Position numbers and translations under genes: made by a program. Shown in pieces: positions 26,695 to 35,632 of a stretch of DNA of 64,000 bases. A model generated the notes under the pieces. The model was not told where the DNA came from and made no database searches. It worked only from the letters and a program-made list of their open reading frames with translations. This DNA comes from Shimia sp040225985 (GTDB lineage: Bacteria > Pseudomonadota > Alphaproteobacteria > Rhodobacterales > Rhodobacteraceae), in the NCBI RefSeq assembly GCF_040225985.1, contig NZ_JBBPEU010000006.1, forward strand, positions 62,001 through 126,000, given 5' to 3'. Positions within the stretch are counted from its first letter, which is position 1, and every line of letters starts with the position of its first letter.

Positions 26695-27201
26695 ATGCGG
26701 CGTGTTTTCTGGTTCAGCCTGACAGGGGCCCTCGGGATTTACCTCGTGATGGTGTTCTGGGCGATCCCCTATATCGCGCAGGAAGCAGGCGGGCAGGTGC
26801 CGTTTGACATGCGCCCCATGGGTTATGGTCTGGAAGAGGCGCGCCGGTTCCTTGGCGACCTGTCCCCGGCGGGGCGTGACTTTTACCTTCATACGCAATT
26901 GCGGCTGGATATCTTCTATCCGGCGGCGCTGGGCCTTGCGCTGATCCTCGGGTTGCAGATGCTTTTGCCACGCCCTTGGGCGACGGTGTTCGGCGTTGTT
27001 GCCCTGATGGCGACTGCAGCGGATTATTTTGAGAACTTCCTTGTGGCCGGGATGCTGCACACGCCCGTGGCCGAACTTGATGCGGCCACGGTGCAGGTAG
27101 CCAGTTTCCTGACGCTGTGCAAATCCATGGGCCACACTGTGTGTTTCGTCGCACTTCTGGTGGGAAGCGTGCATCGGTTGGGACGCAAACTGTTGCGATA
27201 G
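26695..27201 (+). CDS. Uncharacterised four-helix membrane protein, second of a tandem pair
   Basis: A 168-residue membrane protein. GGGGAGGG lies just before the ATG. It aligns end to end with the preceding product: N-terminal helix, VPFDMRPMGY, a helical loop with D-F-Y (DFYLHTQLRLD against AFYTGRLRQLD), a middle helix pair, DYFEN, and a last helix with CKSMG. Topology of four helices with both ends on the same side is inferred. It lies between aroA and cmk; function unknown. Confidence 0.75.
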   Translation: MRRVFWFSLTGALGIYLVMVFWAIPYIAQEAGGQVPFDMRPMGYGLEEARRFLGDLSPAGRDFYLHTQLRLDIFYPAALGLALILGLQMLLPRPWATVFGVVALMATAADYFENFLVAGMLHTPVAELDAATVQVASFLTLCKSMGHTVCFVALLVGSVHRLGRKLLR

Positions 27202-27272
27202 GTCTTGAACCCGCAAGGGCGGGCTGAGATAGAGAGGGCACTTTCCAGACAGGGTTGAGACAGGGGGACAGG

Positions 27273-27881
27273 ATGCGCTTTACCATCGCGATTGACGGGC
27301 CGGCAGCGGCCGGAAAAGGCACGATTTCCAAGGCTGTGGCGGCGCATTTCGGGTTTGCCCATCTGGACACGGGGTTGCTGTACCGGGCCGTGGGCGCGCG
27401 CACGCTTGACGGAACCGACGCGGTGGCCGCCGCCCGTGCCTTGCAGGCCGGGGATATTGAGGCCGAGAACCTGCGCACGGCCGAAGTCGCACAGGCCGCC
27501 AGCAAGGTCGCGGTCATCCCCGAGGTGCGCGCCGCACTGGTGGATTTCCAACGTGCCTTTGCGCGCCGCGCGGGGGGCGCGGTGCTGGACGGGCGCGACA
27601 TCGGAACGGTGATCTGCCCCGAGGCCGAGGCCAAGCTGTTTGTTACCGCCAGTGCCGAGGTGCGCGCCGAACGGCGGTTTCTTGAACTGGAGGCCAAGGG
27701 CGCCGAAGTGACACGGGCGCAGGTTCTGGCGGATGTGAAGGAACGCGACGCACGCGATATGGATCGCTCCGAGGCACCGTTGAAACCGGCCGGGGATGCG
27801 GTGCTGATCGACACCAGCGCATTGTCGATTGACGAGGCGGTCGCCAAGGCGATTGCCACGATTGAGGCGCGCATCGCCTGA
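27273..27881 (+). CDS. cmk: Cytidylate kinase
   Basis: A 202-residue (d)CMP kinase. The P-loop is IDGPAAAGKGT near the N-terminus, followed by HLDTGLLYRAVG and the GRDIGTVICPEAEAKLFVTA segment; RDARDMDRSEAPL is the lid and base-binding region. The ATG at 27273 follows AGGGGGACAGG; the slightly longer frame (27255) is less well placed. In related genomes rpsA follows directly; here 2.2 kb intervene. Confidence 0.94.
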   Translation: MRFTIAIDGPAAAGKGTISKAVAAHFGFAHLDTGLLYRAVGARTLDGTDAVAAARALQAGDIEAENLRTAEVAQAASKVAVIPEVRAALVDFQRAFARRAGGAVLDGRDIGTVICPEAEAKLFVTASAEVRAERRFLELEAKGAEVTRAQVLADVKERDARDMDRSEAPLKPAGDAVLIDTSALSIDEAVAKAIATIEARIA

Positions 27882-28315
27882 GGCCCGCAGGCTGGCTTTG
27901 CCAGAGCGGGGCAGATCGTCGGGGGATATGTCAGTCCTGAAATTGGCGGCCGCCAAAGGGAACGGATTCTGTGGGCCGGGGGTGCCAGGCCCCGGTTCGC
28001 TTCGGACATTTTGCCCGCAGTCCAGCCAGATCGCAAAAGCCCCGTGTCAGGGGGCAGATCCATTTTTCAGTGGTTAACCGCGGGACAGTGTGCAGCAGGC
28101 GGGTTAAAGCCGACCTGCGCCTGCGTGCGGTGCATCGGATCGGTCCTCATTTCGGTCTCCAAAGCCAGAATTGTGCTGTAAATGTGGCCGCTATGGCGTC
28201 TTGCCCTATTTCTGCCACATTTATCAAGAAAGCTTCAAAGCTACTCCGGGGCTTGATCCCGGACACAAAAAATCCCCAAAAAATGGGGGCGCCCGAAAGG
28301 GCATGAGGCAGAGCA
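27882..28315. other. Non-coding interval after cmk
   Basis: About 430 bases with no supported gene. The part after 28150 is A+T-richer. CCCC-AAAAAAT-GGGG (28274-28288) is a short hairpin just before the Hint-family gene. GGTTAACC (28073) and a second GGTTAAA (28102) are noted without a known meaning. The last 20 bases include GAGG, the ribosome site of the following ATG. Confidence 0.5.
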
Positions 28316-29372
28316 ATGGCGACGATTTCCTTTTTCGCGCGCGGGTGATAGCAACACCGCGAACAATGCGTATCTGAACGTCGAAAATACGGGTACAACC
28401 CCCACGACCGAAATCACGTTCTCAAGCGGGACGGACGGAGATCTTAAGCTTGAACCGAACGGAGGGGCGCCGGATCCCGATACTACCGTGATCATCGACG
28501 GTGTCGAAATGAGCTTCACGGTAAACTTTTCCGGGGCCTTGCCACAATCAAACAAACTCAGAAACGTGAATGGAGAGGATCTACGGGGAGAACGGATCGT
28601 TGTCATCACCACCGAGGATGGTCAACGTTTGTTTTTCCTGCCGGACGGAATCAGCCTCGCCACGATGGAGGACTTTCCGAACTGGGCTCATAGTCTTGTA
28701 TCTTTCACGACGACCTTGAACGTACCCGTATGCTTTGTCGAAGGTGCCGGGATATTGACCCCCTCCGGCGAGCGGCCTGTCGAGACACTCGCGATTGGTG
28801 ACACAGTCACGACGTTTGAAGGTGACACGCGAACCATCCGCTGGATAGCGAAGCGGCACCTGACATTTTCGGAATTGCTCATCGAGCAACGGTTCAGGCC
28901 GGTACGTATCGCAAAGGGTGTTCTTGGCAGGGGGCTGCCCGCGCGCGACCTGTGGTTGTCGCCCCAGCATCGTGTGTTATTTGCGGGCTGGGAAGCCGAG
29001 TTGCTTTTCCGCAATGCAGAGGTATTTGTACCGGCGATCAGCTTTGCCGATCTGGAAGGCCAGGGAGCGGCAGATATCGTCTGCGGCGTTACCTATTACC
29101 ATCTTTTACTCGAACGGCACGAAGTGCTTGTGGCAAACGGTTTGCCTTGCGAGAGCCTGTTTCCGGGAGACGCGGCAATTGCAGCTATGGATGCTGAGGC
29201 GCGAGAGGATCTGAAACAGAGGTTTCCTGAATTCCGTCAGGGCTGGGCAGGGTTTGGCGACACGGCGCGACAATCCCTGACACGGCGCGAAGGAGAGCTG
29301 CTTTTGGCATACGCAGGAATTGGGGGCGTCAAGAGCAGCGAAACCAAGGTGCCCGTGTCGTTGGCGGCTTGA
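28316..29372 (+). pseudogene. Hint-domain protein gene with a frame break near its start
   Basis: ATG at 28316, with GAGG seven bases upstream, encodes MATISFFARG then meets TGA. Shifting +1 at GGG-TGA reads DSNTANNAYLNVENTG and stays open to 29372, about 351 residues in total. The C-terminal half (about 140-300) is a Hint (hedgehog/intein) domain of the Hint_2 type: CFVEGAGILTPSGERPVETLAIGDTV, WLSPQHRVLF and LLLERHEVLVANGL. If the break is real the only in-frame later start is GTG 28488, giving a 294-residue product. Either a frameshift mutation, a sequencing error or a +1 recoding site explains it. It lies between cmk and rpsA, where a gene is not usually found, and is less G+C-rich than its neighbours. 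Confidence 0.7.
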
Positions 29373-29582
29373 CCCTCACCCGCGTATAACGCCCGACACT
29401 TGGGGGCGAGGCCCAACTGGGCGCGGATAATTCCGGTTTAAGTTATTGACTGCAAGGCAATGTACCGCATGTGTGGAAACGCCCTTTGGCCCTCGCACGT
29501 CGCGCCTTGAACTAGCTTGCGGGCTGTTTTCACTTTGGGTATGAAATGTGATAACGTAACAATGTGTTCAGGGGTGAGAGAC

Positions 29583-29855
29583 ATGGGCCGGAATCTCGCA
29601 TCAAGTCTTGCAAGGCGCTACCAGAGTGACCCGATGCGCCGTTTTGATCGCCTGCCATCGCCGTTGCGGGCGTGGTTGCGTGAGGCGGCACTGCCCTGGA
29701 GCCCGGCCTCCGCCCTACGCATCTGGAACCGCGCCTGTCGCAAGGGCGGGCCGGAACGCGCACTGGCCCGTCTAACCGAGGTTGAAGCAGCCACCCTGGC
29801 GCGGGATCGCGTGTCATTTGCCTTTGACGCCTCGCAAAAACGCAAAACCGGTTGA
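29583..29855 (+). CDS. DUF6525-family small protein
   Basis: A 90-residue basic protein. MRRFDRLPSPLRAWLREAALPWSPASALRIWNRA matches my memory of DUF6525 proteins of Rhodobacterales. The ATG follows GTGAGAGAC; an upstream start at 29517 is in frame but less likely. No catalytic motif. It lies ahead of rpsA, followed by a terminator-like hairpin. Function unknown. Confidence 0.65.
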   Translation: MGRNLASSLARRYQSDPMRRFDRLPSPLRAWLREAALPWSPASALRIWNRACRKGGPERALARLTEVEAATLARDRVSFAFDASQKRKTG

Positions 29856-29928
29856 TAATCGCGCCTTGTGGGTGTAGAGAGCGCCCTGTCGACAAGGCGA
29901 ACACCGCCATAGAACAAAAGAGACGAGC

Positions 29929-29958
29929 AGGGTCGGAACCTCCGGCCCTCTTTGTTTT
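29929..29958 (+). terminator. Terminator between the DUF6525 gene and rpsA
   Basis: AGGGTCGG-AACCT-CCGGCCCT (one T-G pair) then CTTTGTTTT. It lies about 100 bases ahead of rpsA, so it either ends the upstream transcript or acts in the rpsA leader. Confidence 0.65.
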
Positions 29959-30061
29959 ATGTGTGCGTCTGACCAATCTGTCTGCAAAAGCAGGCGTCAC
30001 CAAGACCGGCGGAGACAACCGCTCGGCCCGAAAAAACGTTAGTAAAGGAAACTGAGACCAC

Positions 30062-31741
30062 ATGGCTCAAAACGTATCGATGGAGGAATTCGAAGCCCTC
30101 CTGAACGAAAGCTTCGAAATGGACACCCCGAACGAGGGTTCGGTTGTCAAAGGCAAGGTCATCGCAATTGAAGCGGGCCAAGCCATTATCGACGTAGGCT
30201 ACAAAATGGAAGGCCGCGTTGATCTGAAAGAATTCGCAAACCCCGGTGAAGCCCCTGAAATCGCTGTTGGCGACGAAGTCGAAGTCTTCCTGCGCGCGGC
30301 TGAAAACGCCCGTGGCGAAGCCGTCATCTCGCGCGAGATGGCCCGTCGCGAAGAAGCATGGGATCGCCTGGAAAAAGCATATGCAGACGACGCACGCGTC
30401 GAAGGCGCCATCTTTGGCCGCGTAAAAGGCGGTTTCACCGTCGATCTGGGTGGCGCCGTGGCCTTCCTGCCCGGTTCGCAAGTTGACGTGCGCCCCGTGC
30501 GCGACGCCGGCCCGCTGATGGGGCTGAAGCAGCCGTTCCAAATCCTCAAGATGGACCGTCGCCGTGGCAACATCGTTGTGTCGCGCCGTGCGATCCTCGA
30601 AGAATCGCGCGCCGAACAGCGTGCCGAGGTTATCGGCAACCTGTCCGAAGGCCAGGCGGTCGAAGGTGTGGTCAAGAACATCACCGAATACGGTGCATTT
30701 GTTGACTTGGGCGGCGTTGACGGCCTGCTGCACGTCACCGACATGGCATGGCGCCGTGTGAACCACCCGTCGGAAATCCTGTCGATCGGTGAAACTGTCA
30801 AGGTACAGGTCATCAAGATCAACAAGGAAACCCACCGCATCTCGCTGGGCATGAAGCAACTGCAAGACGATCCGTGGGATCTGGTGGCTGCCAAGTACCC
30901 GCTGGAATCGGTCCACACCGGTCGCGTCACCAACATCACCGACTACGGTGCGTTTGTTGAGCTGGAGCCCGGCGTTGAAGGTCTGGTTCACGTGTCCGAA
31001 ATGTCCTGGACCAAGAAGAACGTGCACCCCGGCAAGATCGTGTCGACCTCGCAAGAAGTCGAAGTCATGGTTCTGGAAATCGACAGCGCTAAGCGCCGCG
31101 TTTCGCTGGGTCTCAAGCAGACCATGCGCAACCCGTGGGAAGTGTTTGCAGAAACCCACCCCGAGGGCACCGAGGTCGAAGGCGAAGTCAAGAACATCAC
31201 CGAGTTCGGTCTGTTCATCGGTCTCGACAACGACATCGACGGCATGGTTCACCTGTCGGACATCTCGTGGGACGAGCGCGGCGAAGACGCCATCCAGAAC
31301 TACAAGAAAGGCGACGTTGTCGGCGCCGTGGTTTCGGAAGTTGACGTCGACAAAGAGCGCATCTCGCTGTCGATCAAGGCACTGGGCGGTGACAAGTTCG
31401 CAGAAGCCGTTGGCGGCGTGAAGCGTGGCTCGGTCATCACCGTGGAAGTGACCGCGATCGAAGATGGCGGCATCGAGGTCGAGTACGAAGGCATGAAGTC
31501 GTTCATCCGTCGTTCGGACCTGTCGCGTGACCGTGCAGAGCAACGCCCCGAGCGTTTCTCGGTTGGTGACAAGGTCGACGTGCGCGTGACCAACGTTGAC
31601 AGCAAGACCCGTCGTCTGGGCCTGTCGATCAAGGCACGCGAGATCGCCGAAGAGAAAGAAGCCGTGGAACAGTACGGGTCTTCGGACTCGGGCGCATCGC
31701 TGGGCGATATCCTCGGCGCGGCTCTGAAATCGGGCGACTGA
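30062..31741 (+). CDS. rpsA: 30S ribosomal protein S1
   Basis: A 559-residue protein with six S1 (OB-fold) repeats, roughly at residues 24-90, 108-173, 194-262, 279-349, 366-436 and 453-521. The repeated signature V-x-NITxxGAFVxL...GLxHVSxMxW is plain in repeats 3-5. S1 delivers mRNA to the 30S subunit. Codon use is strongly biased as expected for a highly expressed gene. The ATG follows AAAGGAA. It lies upstream of ihfB as is common. Confidence 0.97.
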   Translation: MAQNVSMEEFEALLNESFEMDTPNEGSVVKGKVIAIEAGQAIIDVGYKMEGRVDLKEFANPGEAPEIAVGDEVEVFLRAAENARGEAVISREMARREEAWDRLEKAYADDARVEGAIFGRVKGGFTVDLGGAVAFLPGSQVDVRPVRDAGPLMGLKQPFQILKMDRRRGNIVVSRRAILEESRAEQRAEVIGNLSEGQAVEGVVKNITEYGAFVDLGGVDGLLHVTDMAWRRVNHPSEILSIGETVKVQVIKINKETHRISLGMKQLQDDPWDLVAAKYPLESVHTGRVTNITDYGAFVELEPGVEGLVHVSEMSWTKKNVHPGKIVSTSQEVEVMVLEIDSAKRRVSLGLKQTMRNPWEVFAETHPEGTEVEGEVKNITEFGLFIGLDNDIDGMVHLSDISWDERGEDAIQNYKKGDVVGAVVSEVDVDKERISLSIKALGGDKFAEAVGGVKRGSVITVEVTAIEDGGIEVEYEGMKSFIRRSDLSRDRAEQRPERFSVGDKVDVRVTNVDSKTRRLGLSIKAREIAEEKEAVEQYGSSDSGASLGDILGAALKSGD

Positions 31742-31771
31742 TAAGATCGAACCGGATCTCCGGTTTATGGA

Positions 31772-31806
31772 AACGGCCTCGCGGATGCGCGGGGCCGTTT
31801 TTCTTT
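31772..31806 (+). terminator. Terminator after rpsA
   Basis: AACGGCC and GGCCGTT flank CGCG/GCGCG arms with one bulge, followed by TTTTCTTT. Confidence 0.85.
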
Positions 31807-32071
31807 GCATGGGCAACAGTTTCGCCGAACGGTTCGAGCAGCTGAAGGGTTTTCCATTCCGAATCAACGAGTTCTCTGCGCCGCAGAAGCCCGGCCGCGA
31901 TACCCTGCATCCGCTGGCAGGCGGCGGCCTTTCGCCGATCCGTCCAAAAAACCGGCGTCTGCACCGTGATTTTCCGATCTTGGCCCCGCAATTTGTTTCC
32001 GTTTTGCGGGATTGTTCCTATAGTTGGCGTGATGCACGCAACAAGACATGCACGCCCAGGGAGATACACAC

Positions 32072-32353
32072 ATGATCCGTTCGGAACTGATCCAGAAGAT
32101 TGCAGATGAAAACCCGCACCTATACCAGCGGGACGTAGAACGGATCGTTAACACGATCTTTGACGAAATCACCAACGCCATGTCCCGCGGGGACCGTGTC
32201 GAGCTGCGTGGCTTCGGGGCCTTTTCGGTCAAGAAGCGCGACGCCCGCGTGGGCCGCAACCCGCGCACCGGAGAATCGGTGCAGGTCGAGGAAAAGCACG
32301 TGCCTTTCTTCAAGACGGGCAAGCTGTTGCGTGATCGTCTCAACGGAAAGTAA
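32072..32353 (+). CDS. ihfB: Integration host factor beta subunit
   Basis: A 93-residue HU/IHF-family DNA-bending protein. The DNA-binding arm is GFGAFSVKKRDARVGRNPRTGESV, with the conserved Arg-Asn-Pro-Arg-Thr-Gly and the intercalating proline. The IHF-beta identity follows from length, the N-terminus (MIRSELIQKIADENP) and position after rpsA. GGGAGA lies before the ATG. It precedes the LapA-domain gene by three bases. Confidence 0.94.
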   Translation: MIRSELIQKIADENPHLYQRDVERIVNTIFDEITNAMSRGDRVELRGFGAFSVKKRDARVGRNPRTGESVQVEEKHVPFFKTGKLLRDRLNGK

Positions 32354-32356
32354 TCC

Positions 32357-32707
32357 ATGCGATATATTCGTTACGCGTTTCTTGGTGCGATCGGGATTGC
32401 CCTGATCTCGGTGGCGATTGCCAACCTGCAGCCGGTGCAGCTTGTGCTGTTGCCCGATGCCCTGGCCGAACTGTTCGGCTTTAACAAATCGGTGACCCTG
32501 CCGCTGTTCGTTGTCATTCTGGGCAGCGTGGTGGTCGGCCTGCTGATCGGGTTCGTCTGGGAATGGCTTCGCGAGCACAAGCATCGCTCGGAAAAGGTGA
32601 AGACCCAGAAAGAGCTGAAACAGACCCAGCGCGAGGTGCGCCGTCTGAAGGGCAAACAGAACGAAAAGAAAGACGAGGTTCTGGCGCTGCTCGACGAGGC
32701 AAGCTGA
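32357..32707 (+). CDS. LapA-domain membrane protein (DUF1049)
   Basis: A 116-residue inner-membrane protein: two hydrophobic helices (about 5-25 and 45-68) and a C-terminal charged coiled coil (about 72-110). The family occurs downstream of ihfB in many proteobacteria and is known as LapA domain; E. coli LapA works with LapB in LPS assembly control. Co-transcribed with ihfB; a terminator follows. Confidence 0.85.
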   Translation: MRYIRYAFLGAIGIALISVAIANLQPVQLVLLPDALAELFGFNKSVTLPLFVVILGSVVVGLLIGFVWEWLREHKHRSEKVKTQKELKQTQREVRRLKGKQNEKKDEVLALLDEAS

Positions 32708-32750
32708 ATCCCGAACACAAGAACACCGGGGCCTGTGTCCCGAGGCAAAG

Positions 32751-32779
32751 GGCGGTGTGGTTTACAGACCGCCTTTTTT
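32751..32779 (+). terminator. Terminator after the ihfB-lapA unit
   Basis: GGCGGT and ACCGCC around a loop of about 11 bases, followed by TTTTTT. It ends 16 bases before trpF. Confidence 0.75.
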
Positions 32780-32795
32780 GCGTGAAAGAGAGCGC

Positions 32796-33464
32796 ATGAA
32801 TATTCGTGTGAAAATCTGCGGGCTGAAAGAGCCTGAGCATGTCGTGGCCGTCGCCGAGGCGGGGGCCGCCTATGCGGGGTTCGTATTCTTTGAAAAATCA
32901 CCGCGCCACGTGTCGGTGCCCCAAGCGCGTGACCTTGCGCTGGCGGCGCCAGTGGGGCTGGCCAAAGTGGCGCTGACCGTGAATGCGGATGATGCGTTTC
33001 TGGACGGGCTGGTCGAGGCGGTGCCGCTGGACATGTTGCAGCTGCACGGGCGCGAAACGCCGGAACGGGTGGCCGAGATTCGCGCCCGCTATGGCCTGCC
33101 TGTGATGAAGGCGGTCGGTATCGCGGACGACTCCGACCTGTCCCAGCTACAGGCCTATGGTGCGGTCGCTGATCAATTGCTGGTCGATGCCAAGCCGCCC
33201 AAAAACGCAGACCTGCCGGGCGGCAACGGGCTGTCTTTTGACTGGCGTCTGGTGAACCGGAAATACTGGCCCTGCCCGTGGATGTTGGCAGGCGGGCTGA
33301 CCCCCGAAAACGTTGCCACGGCGGTGCAGATGACAGGCGCGCGGCAGGTCGATGTCTCTTCGGGCGTGGAAAGCGCGCCGGGCGTCAAGGACGTGGCGTT
33401 GATCCGCGCCTTTGTTGAGGCGGCAAATGGGCAGGGTGCGCAGCAGGTGCCGATCCTGACTTGA
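32796..33464 (+). CDS. trpF: Phosphoribosylanthranilate isomerase
   Basis: A 222-residue TIM-barrel enzyme of tryptophan synthesis. KICGLKEPEHV carries the catalytic Cys, LQLHGRETPE and the DAKPPK segment carry the second catalytic Asp, and LAGGLTPENVATA binds phosphate; DVSSGVESAPGVKD closes it. The start at MNIRVKICG follows GAAAGAGAG; the longer frame runs into the terminator. trpB lies downstream, separated by one extra gene; trpA is about 8 kb away on the other strand. Confidence 0.95.
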   Translation: MNIRVKICGLKEPEHVVAVAEAGAAYAGFVFFEKSPRHVSVPQARDLALAAPVGLAKVALTVNADDAFLDGLVEAVPLDMLQLHGRETPERVAEIRARYGLPVMKAVGIADDSDLSQLQAYGAVADQLLVDAKPPKNADLPGGNGLSFDWRLVNRKYWPCPWMLAGGLTPENVATAVQMTGARQVDVSSGVESAPGVKDVALIRAFVEAANGQGAQQVPILT

Positions 33465-33507
33465 TCCGGCACAGGCTGGTTTCGCCTTGCGATCAAACTA
33501 TCCTGTA

Positions 33508-33529
33508 GATCTCCTGATGTCTGGAGATC
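33508..33529 (+). promoter_or_regulatory. Hairpin over a ribosome-binding site
   Basis: GATCTCC, eight bases, GGAGATC is a perfect 7-bp dyad whose right arm is the Shine-Dalgarno sequence of the gene starting at 33534. It would hide the ribosome site when folded. Confidence 0.5.
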
Positions 33530-33533
33530 ACCC

Positions 33534-33917
33534 ATGTACTATGTTGCGGTCGGCGCCGCCAAAATGCGCCATTGGTGGCACTACCCCGAGTTTTTCTGGC
33601 GTGCATCAGCCGCGTTGAAACAGGCAAAAACGGCCAGAGGATGTGTGGTGGCAAAGACGGTGCCTGCCCTTGGGCACTACTTTTCGATCACGGTCTGGGA
33701 AAGCCCTGCACATATGAAGGCCTATGTCACAAGTGGCGCGCATCGCGGGGCTTTGAAGATGGGGCCAAAACTGACGGAAAGTTCGGTGTTTCACGGGTTT
33801 TGGTCCGAAACAATCCCGTCTGTTTCCGTGGCCCTCAGGGCCTGGACACAAGCCGCGCGTCACATTGAACCCTCTGCGATGCAAAATCCGGTGGCAAAAC
33901 CAGTGGATCACACTTAA
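33534..33917 (+). CDS. ABM-superfamily-like small protein between trpF and trpB
   Basis: A 127-residue protein. The pattern FFWRASAALKQAKTARGCVVAKT...HYFSITVWESPAHMKAYVTSGAHRGAL looks like a dimeric alpha/beta-barrel (antibiotic biosynthesis monooxygenase-type) fold. No haem or flavin site can be read. It stands between trpF and trpB, which are often neighbours. Its Shine-Dalgarno site lies in a hairpin. Function unknown. Confidence 0.6.
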   Translation: MYYVAVGAAKMRHWWHYPEFFWRASAALKQAKTARGCVVAKTVPALGHYFSITVWESPAHMKAYVTSGAHRGALKMGPKLTESSVFHGFWSETIPSVSVALRAWTQAARHIEPSAMQNPVAKPVDHT

Positions 33918-33951
33918 ACACGGGCGAGATACCCTCTTTGGAGACGCTTCT

Positions 33952-35205
<1,254 letters not shown>

Positions 35206-35214
35206 ATCACGAAG

Positions 35215-35237
35215 GGCGTCCTGCGGGGCGCCTTTTT
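35215..35237 (+). terminator. Terminator after trpB
   Basis: GGCGTCC-TGCG-GGGCGCC (one T-G pair) followed by TTTTT. Confidence 0.75.
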
Positions 35238-35253
35238 GTTTCGGAGGCGATGC

Positions 35254-35556
35254 ATGATGTGGCGCGGTGTTCTTGTCGCCCTGATCCAGACCATTTGGGT
35301 GCTGGCCCCCCCTGCGCTGGCCGATACCGCGCCGAAGGACCGGATCATCGCCGAAATGCAGGCGCAGGGCTATGAGCGGATCACCGTCCGCAACACCCCG
35401 TTTGGACGTATGAAGATCACCGGCTATGTCGACGGGCAGGCGCGCATCGTGACGCTGAACCCGAGGTCCGGCAAGGTGTTCGAGGATATCAGCGGCCCGA
35501 TGGCGCCCCCGCCCGGTCACAGGAACACGCCGGACGGGACGGGCCTGTCCTACTGA
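35254..35556 (+). CDS. Small secreted hypothetical protein (PepSY-like)
   Basis: A 100-residue protein with a signal peptide (MMWRGVLVALIQTIWVLAPPALA) and a mature domain of about 77 residues: DRIIAEMQAQGYERITVRNTPFGRMKITGYVDGQARIVTLNPRSGKVFEDI. The strand pattern and the ending, in which a residue like NPRSGKV follows a helix, resemble PepSY-type inhibitor domains. GGAGG lies seven bases before the ATG. No further identification. Confidence 0.65.
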   Translation: MMWRGVLVALIQTIWVLAPPALADTAPKDRIIAEMQAQGYERITVRNTPFGRMKITGYVDGQARIVTLNPRSGKVFEDISGPMAPPPGHRNTPDGTGLSY

Positions 35557-35632
35557 CGTCCCGCCGAAAAGTTAAATGCCGGTACAGGTTTTGGATTGAC
35601 GCGGCCTCGGGTGCTGCGCAAACCTGCCGTTC

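Noticed and set aside
28073..28108. GGTTAACC and GGTTAAA as a CtrA site
   Set aside because: The spacing does not fit TTAA-N7-TTAA.
29957..31867. Long minus-strand open frame (636 codons)
   Set aside because: Antisense to rpsA, where strong codon bias keeps the opposite frame open.
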